This document shows, one piece after another, positions 16,892-26,192 of a stretch of 64,000 bases of DNA. Position numbers and translations under genes: made by a program. Position 1 is the stretch's first letter. Every line of letters begins with the position of its first letter. Origin of the DNA: Aestuariirhabdus sp049985285 (GTDB lineage: Bacteria > Pseudomonadota > Gammaproteobacteria > Pseudomonadales > Aestuariirhabdaceae); contig NZ_JBNIEU010000001.1 of the NCBI RefSeq assembly GCF_049985285.1, positions 434,001-498,000 of the forward strand, read 5' to 3'. Below the pieces are notes generated by a model. That model was given only the letters and a program-made list of their open reading frames with translations, did no database searches and was not told the DNA's origin.

Positions 16892-18025
16892 ATGAGAAAT
16901 CACATACTAGCCCTGCTGTTGATGGTACTGCCGTTATCAGTCAGCGCAGAGAATAGCGAAACCCAGACCCGCCAGCAGCTTGAACAACTGCAAAAAGATA
17001 TTCAGCAGATGCAAACACTGCTGAACAGCATTCGCGGTCAGCGTAATAGTGTGGAGCAACAACTGGGTCGCTCGGAACAGGAGATCGGAACCCTGCATCG
17101 GCAGATCGAACAGATCGAACAACGCTTAAAGGAGGGTCAGAAGCGCCTAAAAAAGCTTCAAACTGATCAGCGCAAGCTGGTCAGTAGCATTACCAAACAG
17201 CAGCAGCAGATCGGCGACACCCTGCGCGCGCTTTACCGCAGCGGCCAACAACCCTACCTGAAGCTGGTTCTTAGCCAGCAGGACCCGCAGCATAGCGCGC
17301 GCATGCTGCACTACTACGATTATCTCAATCGGGCCCATAACCTGCAGATCAGCAACTATCGCCAGCAGCTCGAACGCGTGCAACAGCTCAACCAACAGAT
17401 CGAACAAACCCAGCTGAGCCATACCAATCAGCGCAACCAGCTACACCAGAAACGCTCCCACCTGCTATCCCAACAGACCGAGCGCCAGCGGCTGATGGAA
17501 CGCCTAAAGCGAACCCTGCAGAAAAAAGACAAGGATCTGGCCAACAAGCAGGCACAGCAGGCTGAGTTGAAACAAATTCTCGATTCACTGCAAACCGCAA
17601 TCACCAATCTCAGTGTTCCAGGCAAGCCATTCAAACAACAGCGCGGCAAGATGAGATGGCCTGTGAAAGGCAAAGTCAGCCATCGCTTCGGCACCAGCAA
17701 AGGGGACAAGCAGCGTTGGAACGGCCTCTACATCAGTGCCCGGGAGGGTGCCCCCGTTAAGGCTATCCACCATGGACGCGTGGTATTCTCCGACTGGCTA
17801 CGCGGCTTTGGGCTGCTACTGATCGTCGATCATGGTGACGATTACCTCAGCCTCTACGCCCACAACCGCAGCCTCCTGAAGGAGCTGGGGGAGTGGGTAA
17901 ACGCCGGAGATACCATCGCCTCGGTCGGCAACAGCGGAGGCCAGCAAAACAACGGCCTCTACTTTGAAGTGCGCTATCGAGGCAAACCCCAGAACCCATT
18001 GCGTTGCTGCCTCGCGCGGCAATAG
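16892..18025 (+). CDS. envC: Murein hydrolase activator EnvC
   Basis: Periplasmic activator of septal amidases during division, 377 residues. A signal peptide (MRNHILALLLMVLPLSVSA) is followed by a long Gln-rich coiled coil (about 25-235) and a C-terminal LytM/M23 domain (about 255-375). The LytM domain has a YAHN in place of the zinc-binding HxH, so it is a degenerate, non-hydrolytic domain as known for EnvC. Located 22 bases after gpmI and just before ctpA, the usual neighbourhood. Confidence 0.92.
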   Translation: MRNHILALLLMVLPLSVSAENSETQTRQQLEQLQKDIQQMQTLLNSIRGQRNSVEQQLGRSEQEIGTLHRQIEQIEQRLKEGQKRLKKLQTDQRKLVSSITKQQQQIGDTLRALYRSGQQPYLKLVLSQQDPQHSARMLHYYDYLNRAHNLQISNYRQQLERVQQLNQQIEQTQLSHTNQRNQLHQKRSHLLSQQTERQRLMERLKRTLQKKDKDLANKQAQQAELKQILDSLQTAITNLSVPGKPFKQQRGKMRWPVKGKVSHRFGTSKGDKQRWNGLYISAREGAPVKAIHHGRVVFSDWLRGFGLLLIVDHGDDYLSLYAHNRSLLKELGEWVNAGDTIASVGNSGGQQNNGLYFEVRYRGKPQNPLRCCLARQ

Positions 18026-18072
18026 GTTATAAAGAACCAATGCATTCGACCCATCATCCCAAGGAGCACCTC

Positions 18073-19413
18073 ATGGGCCCCCTCATTCGCCTTCTCGGCA
18101 ACCTGACCACTGGCGCCGCACTGGCCGCCAGCCTAAGCCTAAGTACGTTACTGTACGCCGAAGAGTCGCCGCCCCGCCTTCCCCTGGACGAACTGCGCAC
18201 GTTTACTGAAATTTTCGAACGTATTCGTACCGCCTACGTAGAAGAGGTCAGCGACCAGGAGCTGCTCGAAAGTGCGATCAAGGGCATGCTATCCGGACTC
18301 GACCCCCATTCCGCGTACATGGACCCCGAGGCCTTCAAGGATCTGCAGGTTCATACATCCGGCGAGTTCGGCGGCCTGGGGATTGAGGTCGGCATGGAAA
18401 ATGGCTTTATTAAAGTCGTGGCGCCGATCGATGACACCCCGGCGGCACAAGCCGGTGTCGAAGCGGGCGACCTGATCATTAAGCTGGACCAGAAACCGGT
18501 CAAGGGGATGAGCCTCGAAGAGGCGGTGGAGCAGATGCGCGGCAAGCCAGGCACCCCTATTGAGCTGACGATTATGCGCAGCGGCAACGATGCCCCTTTC
18601 GACCTCACCCTGCATCGCGCTGTGATCAAGGTGACCAGCGTCAAATGCCGTGAGCTCGAGCCCGGCTACGGGTACCTGCGTATCACCCAGTTTCAGGTCA
18701 ACAGTGGCGAGGAGGCCGCCAAAGGCATAGAAAAACTGCGCAAGGAACAACCCCTCAAGGGGCTGGTACTCGACCTCCGCAACAACCCGGGCGGCGTATT
18801 ACAAGCCGCGGTGGACATTTCTGACCTATTCCTTAACGAGGGGTTGATCGTCTACACCGAAGGCAGGATCGCCAATTCAGAGTTGCGATTCAACGCCAGC
18901 AACACCAGCGCCGCACCGGAGATCCCTTTGGTGGTGCTGATTAATGGCGGTTCAGCCTCCGCCTCGGAGATCGTCGCCGGCGCCCTGCAGGATCATCACC
19001 GCGGAATCATTATGGGCACCGATAGTTTCGGCAAGGGTTCAGTCCAGACCGTATTGCCACTGGCCAACCAGCGCGCACTCAAACTCACCACCGCACTCTA
19101 CTACACCCCCAATGGTCGCTCTATCCAGGCGCAGGGAATCGAGCCTGACATTGAGGTTGAGCGCGCAACCCTGACCACCATAGAGCGTCCCAAGGGCGTT
19201 AAGGAAGCCGATCTGCAGGGCCACCTCGGCAACGGCAATGGCGGCGCCGACAAAACCAGCAACGAGGACACCGGCAAGCGCGACACCCTTGCCCAGGAGG
19301 ATTACCAGCTCTATCAGGCATTGAATCTTCTCAAAGGACTGCATATTAGCAAGCATCAGCAATCCCTCTCTCCACTGGCCGAAGCACCCGCCACCAAGGC
19401 TGCGGCACAATGA
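18073..19413 (+). CDS. ctpA: Carboxy-terminal processing protease CtpA (S41)
   Basis: Periplasmic serine protease with PDZ domain, 446 residues. The start MGPLIRLLGNLTTG is preceded by AAGGAG six bases upstream; a longer frame to 18004 overlaps envC and has no ribosome site. After a signal peptide (to about Ala27) comes the S41 N-terminal helical part, then a PDZ domain (about 95-175, GGLGIEVGMENGFIKVV). The Ser296/Lys321 catalytic dyad lies in GGSASASE and FGKGSVQ, 25 residues apart as in the family. CtpA in Pseudomonas degrades cell-wall cross-link hydrolases, which fits envC next door. Confidence 0.93.
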   Translation: MGPLIRLLGNLTTGAALAASLSLSTLLYAEESPPRLPLDELRTFTEIFERIRTAYVEEVSDQELLESAIKGMLSGLDPHSAYMDPEAFKDLQVHTSGEFGGLGIEVGMENGFIKVVAPIDDTPAAQAGVEAGDLIIKLDQKPVKGMSLEEAVEQMRGKPGTPIELTIMRSGNDAPFDLTLHRAVIKVTSVKCRELEPGYGYLRITQFQVNSGEEAAKGIEKLRKEQPLKGLVLDLRNNPGGVLQAAVDISDLFLNEGLIVYTEGRIANSELRFNASNTSAAPEIPLVVLINGGSASASEIVAGALQDHHRGIIMGTDSFGKGSVQTVLPLANQRALKLTTALYYTPNGRSIQAQGIEPDIEVERATLTTIERPKGVKEADLQGHLGNGNGGADKTSNEDTGKRDTLAQEDYQLYQALNLLKGLHISKHQQSLSPLAEAPATKAAAQ

Positions 19414-20327
19414 GATCCTGGCTGGTAACGGTGTGCCTGCTAAGTGCACTGCTGCCAGCCAGCGCCGGCCTGCTGTCGTTGGCACATGCTGCCAACGACC
19501 CCCGTAAACCCCTCCCGCTGCCTGCCCGCGATCGCCACGAACAACTGCTGCGCTGGCTCGAATTGAACCCCGCACCAGCGCCTGAGTCGGTCGCGGCCGA
19601 GGAACCCGAGCTTCTCAATCGGCCCGCCCTGATACAGACGCTCGCCCCCCAGCTGGTCATTATCATCGACGATATCGGCAACAACCGCGCCCAGGGTGAA
19701 CGCAGCGCCCACTTGCCAGGCCCCCTGAGCCTTGCCGTACTGCCGTTTACTCCTCACTCCACGCACTTGGCAACCCTGGGGCACAAGACGGGCAAAGAGA
19801 TCATGCTGCACGTACCGATGGAAAACCATCAACACCTGCCTCTGGGGCCCGGGGCCCTAACCCTGTCGATGGATCGGGCAGGGTTCACCGAGCAACTGCT
19901 CGCGTCCATCAATAGCGTCCCCCATGTCCGTGGTGTAAATAACCACATGGGCAGCCTTATGACCGAGCAAACGCAGCAGATGGAGTGGACCATGGCTGTA
20001 CTGCAAACGAGGGGACTGTTTTTTGTCGACAGTCGGACCAGTGCCGACACGGTCGGCGCCTCAACGGCGCAGGCACGGGGAGTGCCGCACCTGAGTCGGC
20101 AGGTATTTCTCGATCACGACCGCGACCCGGAGGCGATCGCTGCGGCCTTCAACAAGGGTATTCGCATCGCCCGCCAAACCGGTATCGCGATATTGATCGG
20201 CCACCCCTACCCCGAAACACTCGACCTTCTGGAGCGGCGCCTGCCCCTGCTTGAGGCCGAAGGTATCGTCCTGGTGAGCGCCGGCCAGCTCCTCGGCCAG
20301 CAAAGCATTGCCCACAAGAGTCCCTGA
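19410..20327 (+). CDS. Divergent polysaccharide deacetylase family protein (YibQ)
   Basis: Exported protein of 305 residues in the DUF610/YibQ family, a NodB-fold group whose substrate is not established. A signal peptide ends near residue 28 (LSLAHAAND). The family core shows as LVIIIDDIGNNRAQG (about 87-101), LAVLPFTPHS, KEIMLHVPMEN, GVNNHMGSLMT and FFVDSRTSA. It overlaps the ctpA stop by four bases, so the two are translationally coupled. Its conserved place beside envC and ctpA suggests a role in peptidoglycan maintenance; this is inference. Confidence 0.88.
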   Translation: MRSWLVTVCLLSALLPASAGLLSLAHAANDPRKPLPLPARDRHEQLLRWLELNPAPAPESVAAEEPELLNRPALIQTLAPQLVIIIDDIGNNRAQGERSAHLPGPLSLAVLPFTPHSTHLATLGHKTGKEIMLHVPMENHQHLPLGPGALTLSMDRAGFTEQLLASINSVPHVRGVNNHMGSLMTEQTQQMEWTMAVLQTRGLFFVDSRTSADTVGASTAQARGVPHLSRQVFLDHDRDPEAIAAAFNKGIRIARQTGIAILIGHPYPETLDLLERRLPLLEAEGIVLVSAGQLLGQQSIAHKSP

Positions 20328-20335
20328 GCGCAGGG

Positions 20336-20797
20336 CTAGATCCAGCGTCGTACCCGTTTAAGGTACTCACGATAGGGGGCTCCGAACTTCTCCCCTAGCA
20401 CTCTCTCCTCGGGCACTATCTGTACACGGGTCAACCACAGTGCAAACAGGGGGGGCAGCAGCAATGCCACGGCCGACCCCAACACCAATCCCCAACCAAT
20501 AAGCAGCAACAGCATCCCCAGGTACATAGGATTGCGGGTAAAACGATAGAGACCCTCCACGACCAGGGCGGAGGTCGTATGCGGGCGGTGGGGGTTAATG
20601 GTGGTTCGCGCCTTGATGAAGCGCCACAGCCCACCGAGATCGAACCCTACGCCGATCGCCACCAGTCCCCACCCCAGCGTCAGGGATAGTGGATGCTGCC
20701 AGCTCCACGTAGGAGTAGCCGTTGCCAGCAGCCACATGACAGCGCCGAACAGCAGCAGGTAAACCGGTGGAGGAATTCTCATTTCGAGCCCGCTCAT
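20336..20797 (-). CDS. ICMT/PEMT-like membrane methyltransferase
   Basis: Small integral membrane protein of 153 residues with about four hydrophobic segments. The family signature GLYRFTRNPMYLGMLLLLIG (about 85-104) and a late REYLKRVRRW with a conserved Glu fit isoprenylcysteine carboxyl methyltransferase-like or phospholipid methyltransferase proteins. Bacterial members have no assigned substrate. Its ATG overlaps the stop of the diguanylate cyclase gene, so the two are made together. It converges on yibQ with only eight bases between stops and no visible terminator. Confidence 0.8.
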   Translation of the reverse strand: MSGLEMRIPPPVYLLLFGAVMWLLATATPTWSWQHPLSLTLGWGLVAIGVGFDLGGLWRFIKARTTINPHRPHTTSALVVEGLYRFTRNPMYLGMLLLLIGWGLVLGSAVALLLPPLFALWLTRVQIVPEERVLGEKFGAPYREYLKRVRRWI

Positions 20798-21720
20798 GCG
20801 CTCACTCCCCGCGCAGAAGATTGCATTGGGGACCAGGTGCAGACCCGGTTACGGCCCTCGCTCTTGGCCTGGTAAAGCGCCTTATCGGCGTGACCGATCG
20901 CGCTCGACAATGGCTCTCGAGGGTCCATTTCTGACACGCCAAAAGAGGCCGTCAGCTGCACTTCGGTGCCGGGTGCCACGGTTATCGACAACTGCTCCAA
21001 CCCCAGCCTCAAACGCTCTGAGACCTCCCATGCCTCCTCCAGGGTCGATTCCGGCATTGAAAACAGAAACTCTTCACCACCATAGCGAGAAACCACATCG
21101 TAGCGACGCAGGGAGTCCTCGAAATAGCGTGCAATCTCCACCAACACCCGATCTCCCGCCGGGTGGCCGTAGCGGTCATTGATCGCTTTGAAATGATCAA
21201 TGTCGCTCATCACCAGCGCACAGCGCCCCATGCCCCGGGTCACCTTGGACTGCTCCTTCTCGATCACAATGCCCATCAGGCTGCGGGCCGGCAGCCGGGT
21301 CAAGCTGTCAAACTGCCGGGTAGTATCATCGATCGCGTAGGCGAGGGCTTCCACCTCGGCCACAAAGGTCTGCTCGACGACGGAAAACTCCCCGTAGAGG
21401 GTTTCAGCAACCACGCCATTGCGCTCGTACTGCAACAGCATTTCGGTCGCCATCTCATGCACCTGTCGGTGCAGCTGGCCAATATGGGTAAACTCCGCTG
21501 ATTGCTTCAACTCTGGCTGGGTAACGCCATAGTACCACTGGCCAAAGGCGCACTTTCGATAATCCCGCGCCAAGGGGTAATCGAGTTCCTGTTGGCAGAT
21601 AAAGATCTTGTGAATCCGGTTCAGCCAACTGATGTGGTGCCCCACCAACCCCTGAAGATCTCGCGCCAGGGCCTTGATATCCTCATGCCCCATTGCCTCG
21701 ATCAAACGGCTAACCAACAT
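20794..21720 (-). CDS. Zinc-binding diguanylate cyclase (DgcZ-like, CZB-GGDEF)
   Basis: Cytoplasmic c-di-GMP synthase of 308 residues. The N-terminal CZB domain has candidate zinc ligands His29 (HHISWLNRI), Cys57 (KCAFGQWY), His84 and His88 (HRQVH). This is the 3-His/1-Cys pattern that lets E. coli DgcZ be inhibited by zinc. The C-terminal GGDEF domain carries GGEEF near residue 212 and an I-site RRYD five residues before it. GGAGG eight bases upstream supports the start. Likely a zinc-responsive cyclase; orthology to DgcZ is by architecture only. Confidence 0.87.
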   Translation of the reverse strand: MLVSRLIEAMGHEDIKALARDLQGLVGHHISWLNRIHKIFICQQELDYPLARDYRKCAFGQWYYGVTQPELKQSAEFTHIGQLHRQVHEMATEMLLQYERNGVVAETLYGEFSVVEQTFVAEVEALAYAIDDTTRQFDSLTRLPARSLMGIVIEKEQSKVTRGMGRCALVMSDIDHFKAINDRYGHPAGDRVLVEIARYFEDSLRRYDVVSRYGGEEFLFSMPESTLEEAWEVSERLRLGLEQLSITVAPGTEVQLTASFGVSEMDPREPLSSAIGHADKALYQAKSEGRNRVCTWSPMQSSARGVSA

Positions 21721-21846
21721 CGGCCCATCCTCCCTGCGTAAACCCTGACCACAATTCTAGCGCGGGCGCCAACGCCACACCATGACCGGGGTGGCGTTTC
21801 ATGCAATTGACGCGGCACAGGCAGGGCCGCCGCGCCGCTGGATCAA

Positions 21847-22839
21847 TCAGGTCCCGGCAGCGGGAACCACCAGCACTTTACCCTCGCGCTCGCCCGCTGC
21901 GGCGGCCGCCACCGCCTGCTTGATCTCGCTCAACCCGTACGTCGCTGCGACCCTGGCATGCAGCTTCCCGGCGGCAATCAACGCTGCCACCTCACCAAAC
22001 ACTTTCATTTTTTGTTCCGGTGAGGCCTGCTGGAACCAGCGCGCCAGCCAGAACCCCTTGAGCTGTATATCTTTGAACACCAGGTTAAGTGGGGCAACCT
22101 GGCACGGTTCCCGGCTCATGGCGCCATAGTTGACCAGTACGGCACCTTCGCCCAGGCAAGATGCCAGGCGATCGGTGGCGGCACCTCCCACTGCATCAAT
22201 ACCCAGCCTCGGCGCCTCGCCACCTGTTGCCTCCAACATGCGCTGGCGCAGGTCATCACCATCAACCAGCACCACATCAGCACCTTCCGCTTCAACGGCC
22301 GCCACTGCCGAGTCGCGCCGCACAACGTTGACGGTTTTAAACCCTCGCAGTTTGGCCAACTGGATTAAATACCCACCGACTCCCGAGTTAGCTGCGTTTT
22401 GAATCACCCAGTCGCCCGCCTTGAGGTCGACAAATTCACTGAGCATTAATGACGCGGTCGGGGGATTCACGGTCATCATCGCCAGCTGCTGCGGATCTGC
22501 ATCGTTGGGCAGCGGAATCAGCTCTTTGGCCGCGGCGACGACATGGGACGACCAGGTCCCACATCCAACAGGCAACAATACCGTCTGCCCGATCGCTGGC
22601 CCTTTAAGCCCTTCAGCCAGCTCAACCACGCGCCCGACCCCTTCATTACCGCCCACGGCGGGCAGCGGCGGCAACATTCCGTATTCTCCCGTCAGAGTCA
22701 GGACATCGGAAGGGTTGATCGGCGCCGCCAGCACTTCGATCAAAACCTGCCCGCTTGACAGGGCGGGCTTATCCCACGACAGCGCTTCAATCGAGGACTC
22801 GGGGACAGGACCGCGTTCGGTGTATTGGGCTTTCAGCAT
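21847..22839 (-). CDS. Zinc-free MDR oxidoreductase, enoyl reductase-like
   Basis: Medium-chain reductase of 330 residues. It has an N-terminal GroES-like domain (SGQVLIEVLAAPINPSDVLT, about 29-48) and a Rossmann domain around NAANSGVGGYLIQLAKLRG (about 148-166) for NADPH. The INPSDV and NEGVGRV motifs and the VNPPTASLML stretch resemble the 2-enoyl-thioester reductase (MECR/ETR) and quinone oxidoreductase branch, with no structural-zinc cysteines. GGAG five bases before ATG supports the start. Substrate cannot be told. Confidence 0.85.
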   Translation of the reverse strand: MLKAQYTERGPVPESSIEALSWDKPALSSGQVLIEVLAAPINPSDVLTLTGEYGMLPPLPAVGGNEGVGRVVELAEGLKGPAIGQTVLLPVGCGTWSSHVVAAAKELIPLPNDADPQQLAMMTVNPPTASLMLSEFVDLKAGDWVIQNAANSGVGGYLIQLAKLRGFKTVNVVRRDSAVAAVEAEGADVVLVDGDDLRQRMLEATGGEAPRLGIDAVGGAATDRLASCLGEGAVLVNYGAMSREPCQVAPLNLVFKDIQLKGFWLARWFQQASPEQKMKVFGEVAALIAAGKLHARVAATYGLSEIKQAVAAAAAGEREGKVLVVPAAGT

Positions 22840-23000
22840 GGGAACTCCATATTGTCTGGGAAAGGAACAGTGCCGTCATAGTACGCAAGCCCGGGGGTAT
22901 CGGGCTAGCGGAGTCGCCCCCTCGCTCGGCGCTGAATGGCGCTCAATAAATGGCAGTGATGGGGAAAGGCGGCTTGTAGCGGTCCACTGGAACGGGACAC

Positions 23001-23561
23001 TTATTCCCATTTACTCAAAGGCGCGGAGTAATGGGTAAGGGCAAGCAGGAGCGCGCCGGGATCTCCCTCGACAATCAACATATCCTTATGCGTCGCTGCT
23101 ACGAAGCCCTGCTCGACCGTGTGCGATAAAAACGCCAGCAGCGCATCGTAATAGGCGCCAACATTAAACAGCGCACAGGGTTTGCAGTGGTCGCCCAGTT
23201 GCGCCCAGGTCCACACCTCAAACAGCTCCTCCAGCGTGCCTATGCCTCCCGGCATCGCGACAAAGGCATCCGCCAGCTGCGCCATGGTGGCCTTACGTTC
23301 GTGCATATCCTTCACGATATGCAATTGGGCCAGCCCCAGGTGTTGAATTTCGCGATCGCACAGGGATTGGGGCATCACCCCCACAGCACGCCCTCCGGCG
23401 CCAATCACCGCATCGGCAATAACCCCCATCAAACCCACTTTGCCGCCCCCGTAGACCAACTCATGGCCGGCAGCGACCAGCGCTCGCCCGAACGCCTGTG
23501 CTGATTCTGCGTAGAGCGGCACAGTGCCAAGGGCAGATCCACAAAAAACCGCAATCTTCAT
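23001..23561 (-). CDS. LOG family protein (TIGR00730)
   Basis: Rossmann-fold nucleotide 5'-monophosphate phosphoribohydrolase of 186 residues, related to LONELY GUY cytokinin-activating enzymes. The signature PGGIGTLEELFEVWTW lies near residue 103 and an N-terminal VFCGSALG near residue 5. In bacteria such enzymes release a base from AMP-like nucleotides or remain uncharacterised. Sits 160 bases downstream of the oxidoreductase start on the same strand; no obvious partner. Confidence 0.9.
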   Translation of the reverse strand: MKIAVFCGSALGTVPLYAESAQAFGRALVAAGHELVYGGGKVGLMGVIADAVIGAGGRAVGVMPQSLCDREIQHLGLAQLHIVKDMHERKATMAQLADAFVAMPGGIGTLEELFEVWTWAQLGDHCKPCALFNVGAYYDALLAFLSHTVEQGFVAATHKDMLIVEGDPGALLLALTHYSAPLSKWE

Positions 23562-23614
23562 GGCGACCGACCTCTGTCAGGGCTCATTTGCATACCCCAT
23601 TGGCGACACCCACC

Positions 23615-23968
23615 CTAACGATCAAGCACGTCATCCTTTACGCTATTAGCAATCACCATCACCTCGGCGATATCGGCTTCACTCACGCCCAGCTCACTCA
23701 GGGTAGCCCTCAGGTGGGTGACGACCGCGTTAAAGTGAGTCTCGTCCAGCTTCAGGTGAGCATGGGCCTCGCGCATCTGCTTGCCGGTGTACTCTACCGG
23801 ACCACCAAACACCATGGTAAGAAACGCTTTCTGGCGGCGCGCCTGGGACTGCATATTGACGTTGCTAAAAAAGGACGCAATACGCTCATCGGCCATTACC
23901 TTGCGGTAAAACAGCTCAACCGCACGCTCAACCGCTGGGGCTCCACCAATCTTGTCATACAGGGACAT
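23615..23968 (-). CDS. Group I truncated haemoglobin
   Basis: Two-over-two globin of 117 residues, binding haem and probably O2 or NO. MSLYDKIGGAPAVERAVELF is the typical opening, FFSNVNMQSQARRQKAFLTM (about 41-60) carries helix E residues, and the proximal His lies in REAHAHLKLDETHF (about 71-84). The start follows GAAGGAGCGAGAG, a good ribosome site; the frame continues upstream to 24067 but without homology. Confidence 0.92.
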   Translation of the reverse strand: MSLYDKIGGAPAVERAVELFYRKVMADERIASFFSNVNMQSQARRQKAFLTMVFGGPVEYTGKQMREAHAHLKLDETHFNAVVTHLRATLSELGVSEADIAEVMVIANSVKDDVLDR

Positions 23969-24059
23969 CTCTCGCTCCTTCGAGCCACGACAACCTGCCC
24001 CTAAAGCTACGCCATCCTCCTGACGGTTTCCACTGTACCGGCAATATTTATATGACCCC

Positions 24060-24090
24060 ATAAACAAAAAACCCGCGCCAGGCGCGGGTC
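24060..24090 (-). terminator. Terminator of the BMP transporter operon
   Basis: On the minus strand ACCCGCGCC-T-GGCGCGGGT forms a 9-bp GC stem followed by TTTTTTG, ending 16 bases past the stop of the substrate-binding protein gene. Confidence 0.88.
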
Positions 24091-24106
24091 AATAACACGA
24101 AAAGAG

Positions 24107-25195
24107 CTACTTGGGCAGCTCGCCCTGAACGCCCTCAACGTACCAGTTCAAAGAGAGCATCTCAGCATCGCTCATGGTAACGCCTTCAGCAACCACGACC
24201 TTGCCTTGCTGGTCCTTGATCGGGCCCTGGAAAGGATGGAAGCTACCATCCACTATTTTCGCCTTGGTAGCCTCTACCTGAGCGATTACATCCTTGGGAA
24301 TGGCCGCATTATAAGGAGCCATCTTTACCATATCCGCCGCTATACCACCCCAGGTGTCCTCGGCTTTCCAAGTGCCATCGAGTACAGCCTTGGCCGTTTT
24401 CGTGTAGAAGCCGCCCCAATGCACAACGCTACCGGTCAGGTGCGCCCTGGGACCAAACGCCGTCATGTCAGAATCGTAACCAAAGGCGTACACACCCTTC
24501 TCTTCTGCAGCCTGTACCGGTGCCGGAGAGTCGGTATGCTGGTTGATAATGTCAGCACCCTGGGCGATCAGGGCTTCTGCCGCCTCGCGCTCTTTGGCGG
24601 GATCGTACCAGCTGTTCACCCACACCACTTTAACTTCAGCCTTGGGGTTGACGCTGCGCAGACCCAGGGTAAAGGCGTTGATGCCCTGCACCACCTCAGG
24701 AATCGGGAACGCGGCAACGTAGCCGATAATATTGGATTGGGTCATGTGGCCGGCGATAAGGCCGGTCAGGTAACGCCCCTCATAAAAACGCGCCGAGTAG
24801 GTGCCGACGTTCTTTGAGCGCTTGTAACCGGTGGCGTGCATAAAAGCCACTTTGGGGAAGCTCTTACCCACCTTCAAGGTCGGGTTCATGTAGCCGAAGC
24901 TGGTCGTAAACACCAGATCATGACTTTGGGCCAGTTGGCGAATAACGCGCTGGGAATCAGCACCCTCACTAACGCTTTCAACGTAGCTGGTTTCCACCTG
25001 CTCACCCAGCGCCGCTTCCATCTCTTTGCGACCCTCATCGTGTTCGAACGTCCAGCCGGCATCGCCTACCGGGCCTACGTAAACAAAACCCACTTTGAGT
25101 TTATCGGCCGCGAGGGCCGAGCCAGATACCGCTGCCACCAGCAGCAGCGAGGCCGCGCTGCGAAGCAGTCCCGCCGGGGTAAATCGAGTTTTCAT
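24107..25195 (-). CDS. BMP-family ABC transporter substrate-binding protein
   Basis: Periplasmic binding protein of the basic membrane protein (PnrA-like) family, 362 residues, binding nucleosides or purine-like ligands. Signal peptide to Ala29 (SGSALA/ADKL) with no lipobox. KVGFVYVGPVGDAGWTFEHD (about 33-52) is the family opening with the conserved aromatic ligand residues. AAGGAG six bases upstream. It is the last gene of the operon ATPase-permease-permease-binding protein, with a 67-base gap before it. Confidence 0.9.
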   Translation of the reverse strand: MKTRFTPAGLLRSAASLLLVAAVSGSALAADKLKVGFVYVGPVGDAGWTFEHDEGRKEMEAALGEQVETSYVESVSEGADSQRVIRQLAQSHDLVFTTSFGYMNPTLKVGKSFPKVAFMHATGYKRSKNVGTYSARFYEGRYLTGLIAGHMTQSNIIGYVAAFPIPEVVQGINAFTLGLRSVNPKAEVKVVWVNSWYDPAKEREAAEALIAQGADIINQHTDSPAPVQAAEEKGVYAFGYDSDMTAFGPRAHLTGSVVHWGGFYTKTAKAVLDGTWKAEDTWGGIAADMVKMAPYNAAIPKDVIAQVEATKAKIVDGSFHPFQGPIKDQQGKVVVAEGVTMSDAEMLSLNWYVEGVQGELPK

Positions 25196-25262
25196 TGCTA
25201 TCTCCTTGAGATTGATTATTTCTAGGGTTCTCGCTGCGCTCGCTAGCAGGTCTGCTATCGGC

Positions 25263-26189
25263 TTATTGTGTTTTATGAAACGGTTTGCCTAACGACATTG
25301 GGGCAAACAGTTTGATTCGTGCCTGGTTGCTGGATAACAGTACCAGAACCAGTATCGTCGCCAAATAGGGTAGTGTTGCCAACAGGTTGGAGGAGACCGA
25401 GACACCCAACCCTTGCATCACCAGATGCATAATACTGGCGACGCCGAACAGGTAGGCACCGAGCAATACCCGACCCACGCGCCAGCTGGCGAACACCACC
25501 AGCGCCAAGGCAATCCAGCCGCGGCCTGCGGTCATATTGTCGGACCACAGCGGCGTGTACGCCAGCGATAGATAGGCACCGCCAAAACCCGCCATTGCAC
25601 CGCCAAACATAACCGCCAGATAGCGCACCCGCATCACCGACAAACCAACCGCGACCGCCGATTCGGGGGACTCTCCGACCGCTTTTAGGATCAGTCCCGG
25701 TCGACTGCGATAGATAAATATGAATACCGCGCCAAACAGAACAAAGGAGAGATACACCAACGGGTCTTGGGCAAACAACGCCTTACCCACCAGGGGAATA
25801 TCACTTAACACCGGAATCACCCAGGCTTCCATTCCCGTGAGCGGTTTGCCGACAAAACCGCTGCCCAGAAATGCGCTCAAGCCAGCGCCAAAAATAGTTA
25901 ATGCGAGCCCGCTTGCGACCTGGTTCGCATTGAGGTTAAGCGCCAGGAACCCAAACAGCAGCGACATCAGCATACCCACGGCAATACCCGCAGCGACGCC
26001 AAACCATAGGTTCCCCGTAGTAAACGCGACACCGAAGCCAGCCATTGCGCCCATCAGCATCATCCCCTCCTGACCGAGGTTCAGCACGCCTGATTTTTCG
26101 CACACCAGCTCGCCCAGGGCCACGAGCAGTAGCGGTGTTCCTGTCCGCACCATGGCGAATAAAATATTGGTGATCAGGTCGATATCCAT
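25263..26189 (-). CDS. BMP-type ABC transporter permease 2
   Basis: Integral membrane protein of 308 residues, BPD_transp_2 family, with about eight hydrophobic segments. GQEGMMLMGAMAGFGVAF (about 39-56) and VASGLALTIFGAGLSAFLGS (about 91-110) are typical of nucleoside (NupQ-type) permeases. The stop of the first permease lies three bases before its ATG. It would pair with the other permease to form the channel for nucleosides. Confidence 0.9.
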   Translation of the reverse strand: MDIDLITNILFAMVRTGTPLLLVALGELVCEKSGVLNLGQEGMMLMGAMAGFGVAFTTGNLWFGVAAGIAVGMLMSLLFGFLALNLNANQVASGLALTIFGAGLSAFLGSGFVGKPLTGMEAWVIPVLSDIPLVGKALFAQDPLVYLSFVLFGAVFIFIYRSRPGLILKAVGESPESAVAVGLSVMRVRYLAVMFGGAMAGFGGAYLSLAYTPLWSDNMTAGRGWIALALVVFASWRVGRVLLGAYLFGVASIMHLVMQGLGVSVSSNLLATLPYLATILVLVLLSSNQARIKLFAPMSLGKPFHKTQ

Positions 26190-26192
26190 CGA

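Noticed and set aside
22421..23038. 205-codon open frame on the plus strand
   Set aside because: Antisense to the oxidoreductase gene and running into the LOG gene; low-complexity Ser/Thr-rich product without a ribosome site.
24206..24817. 203-codon open frame on the plus strand
   Set aside because: Antisense to the BMP binding-protein gene, which is well supported.
25196..25262. Purine riboswitch upstream of the BMP binding protein
   Set aside because: The gap is only 67 bases and shows no three-way junction or conserved loop sequence.
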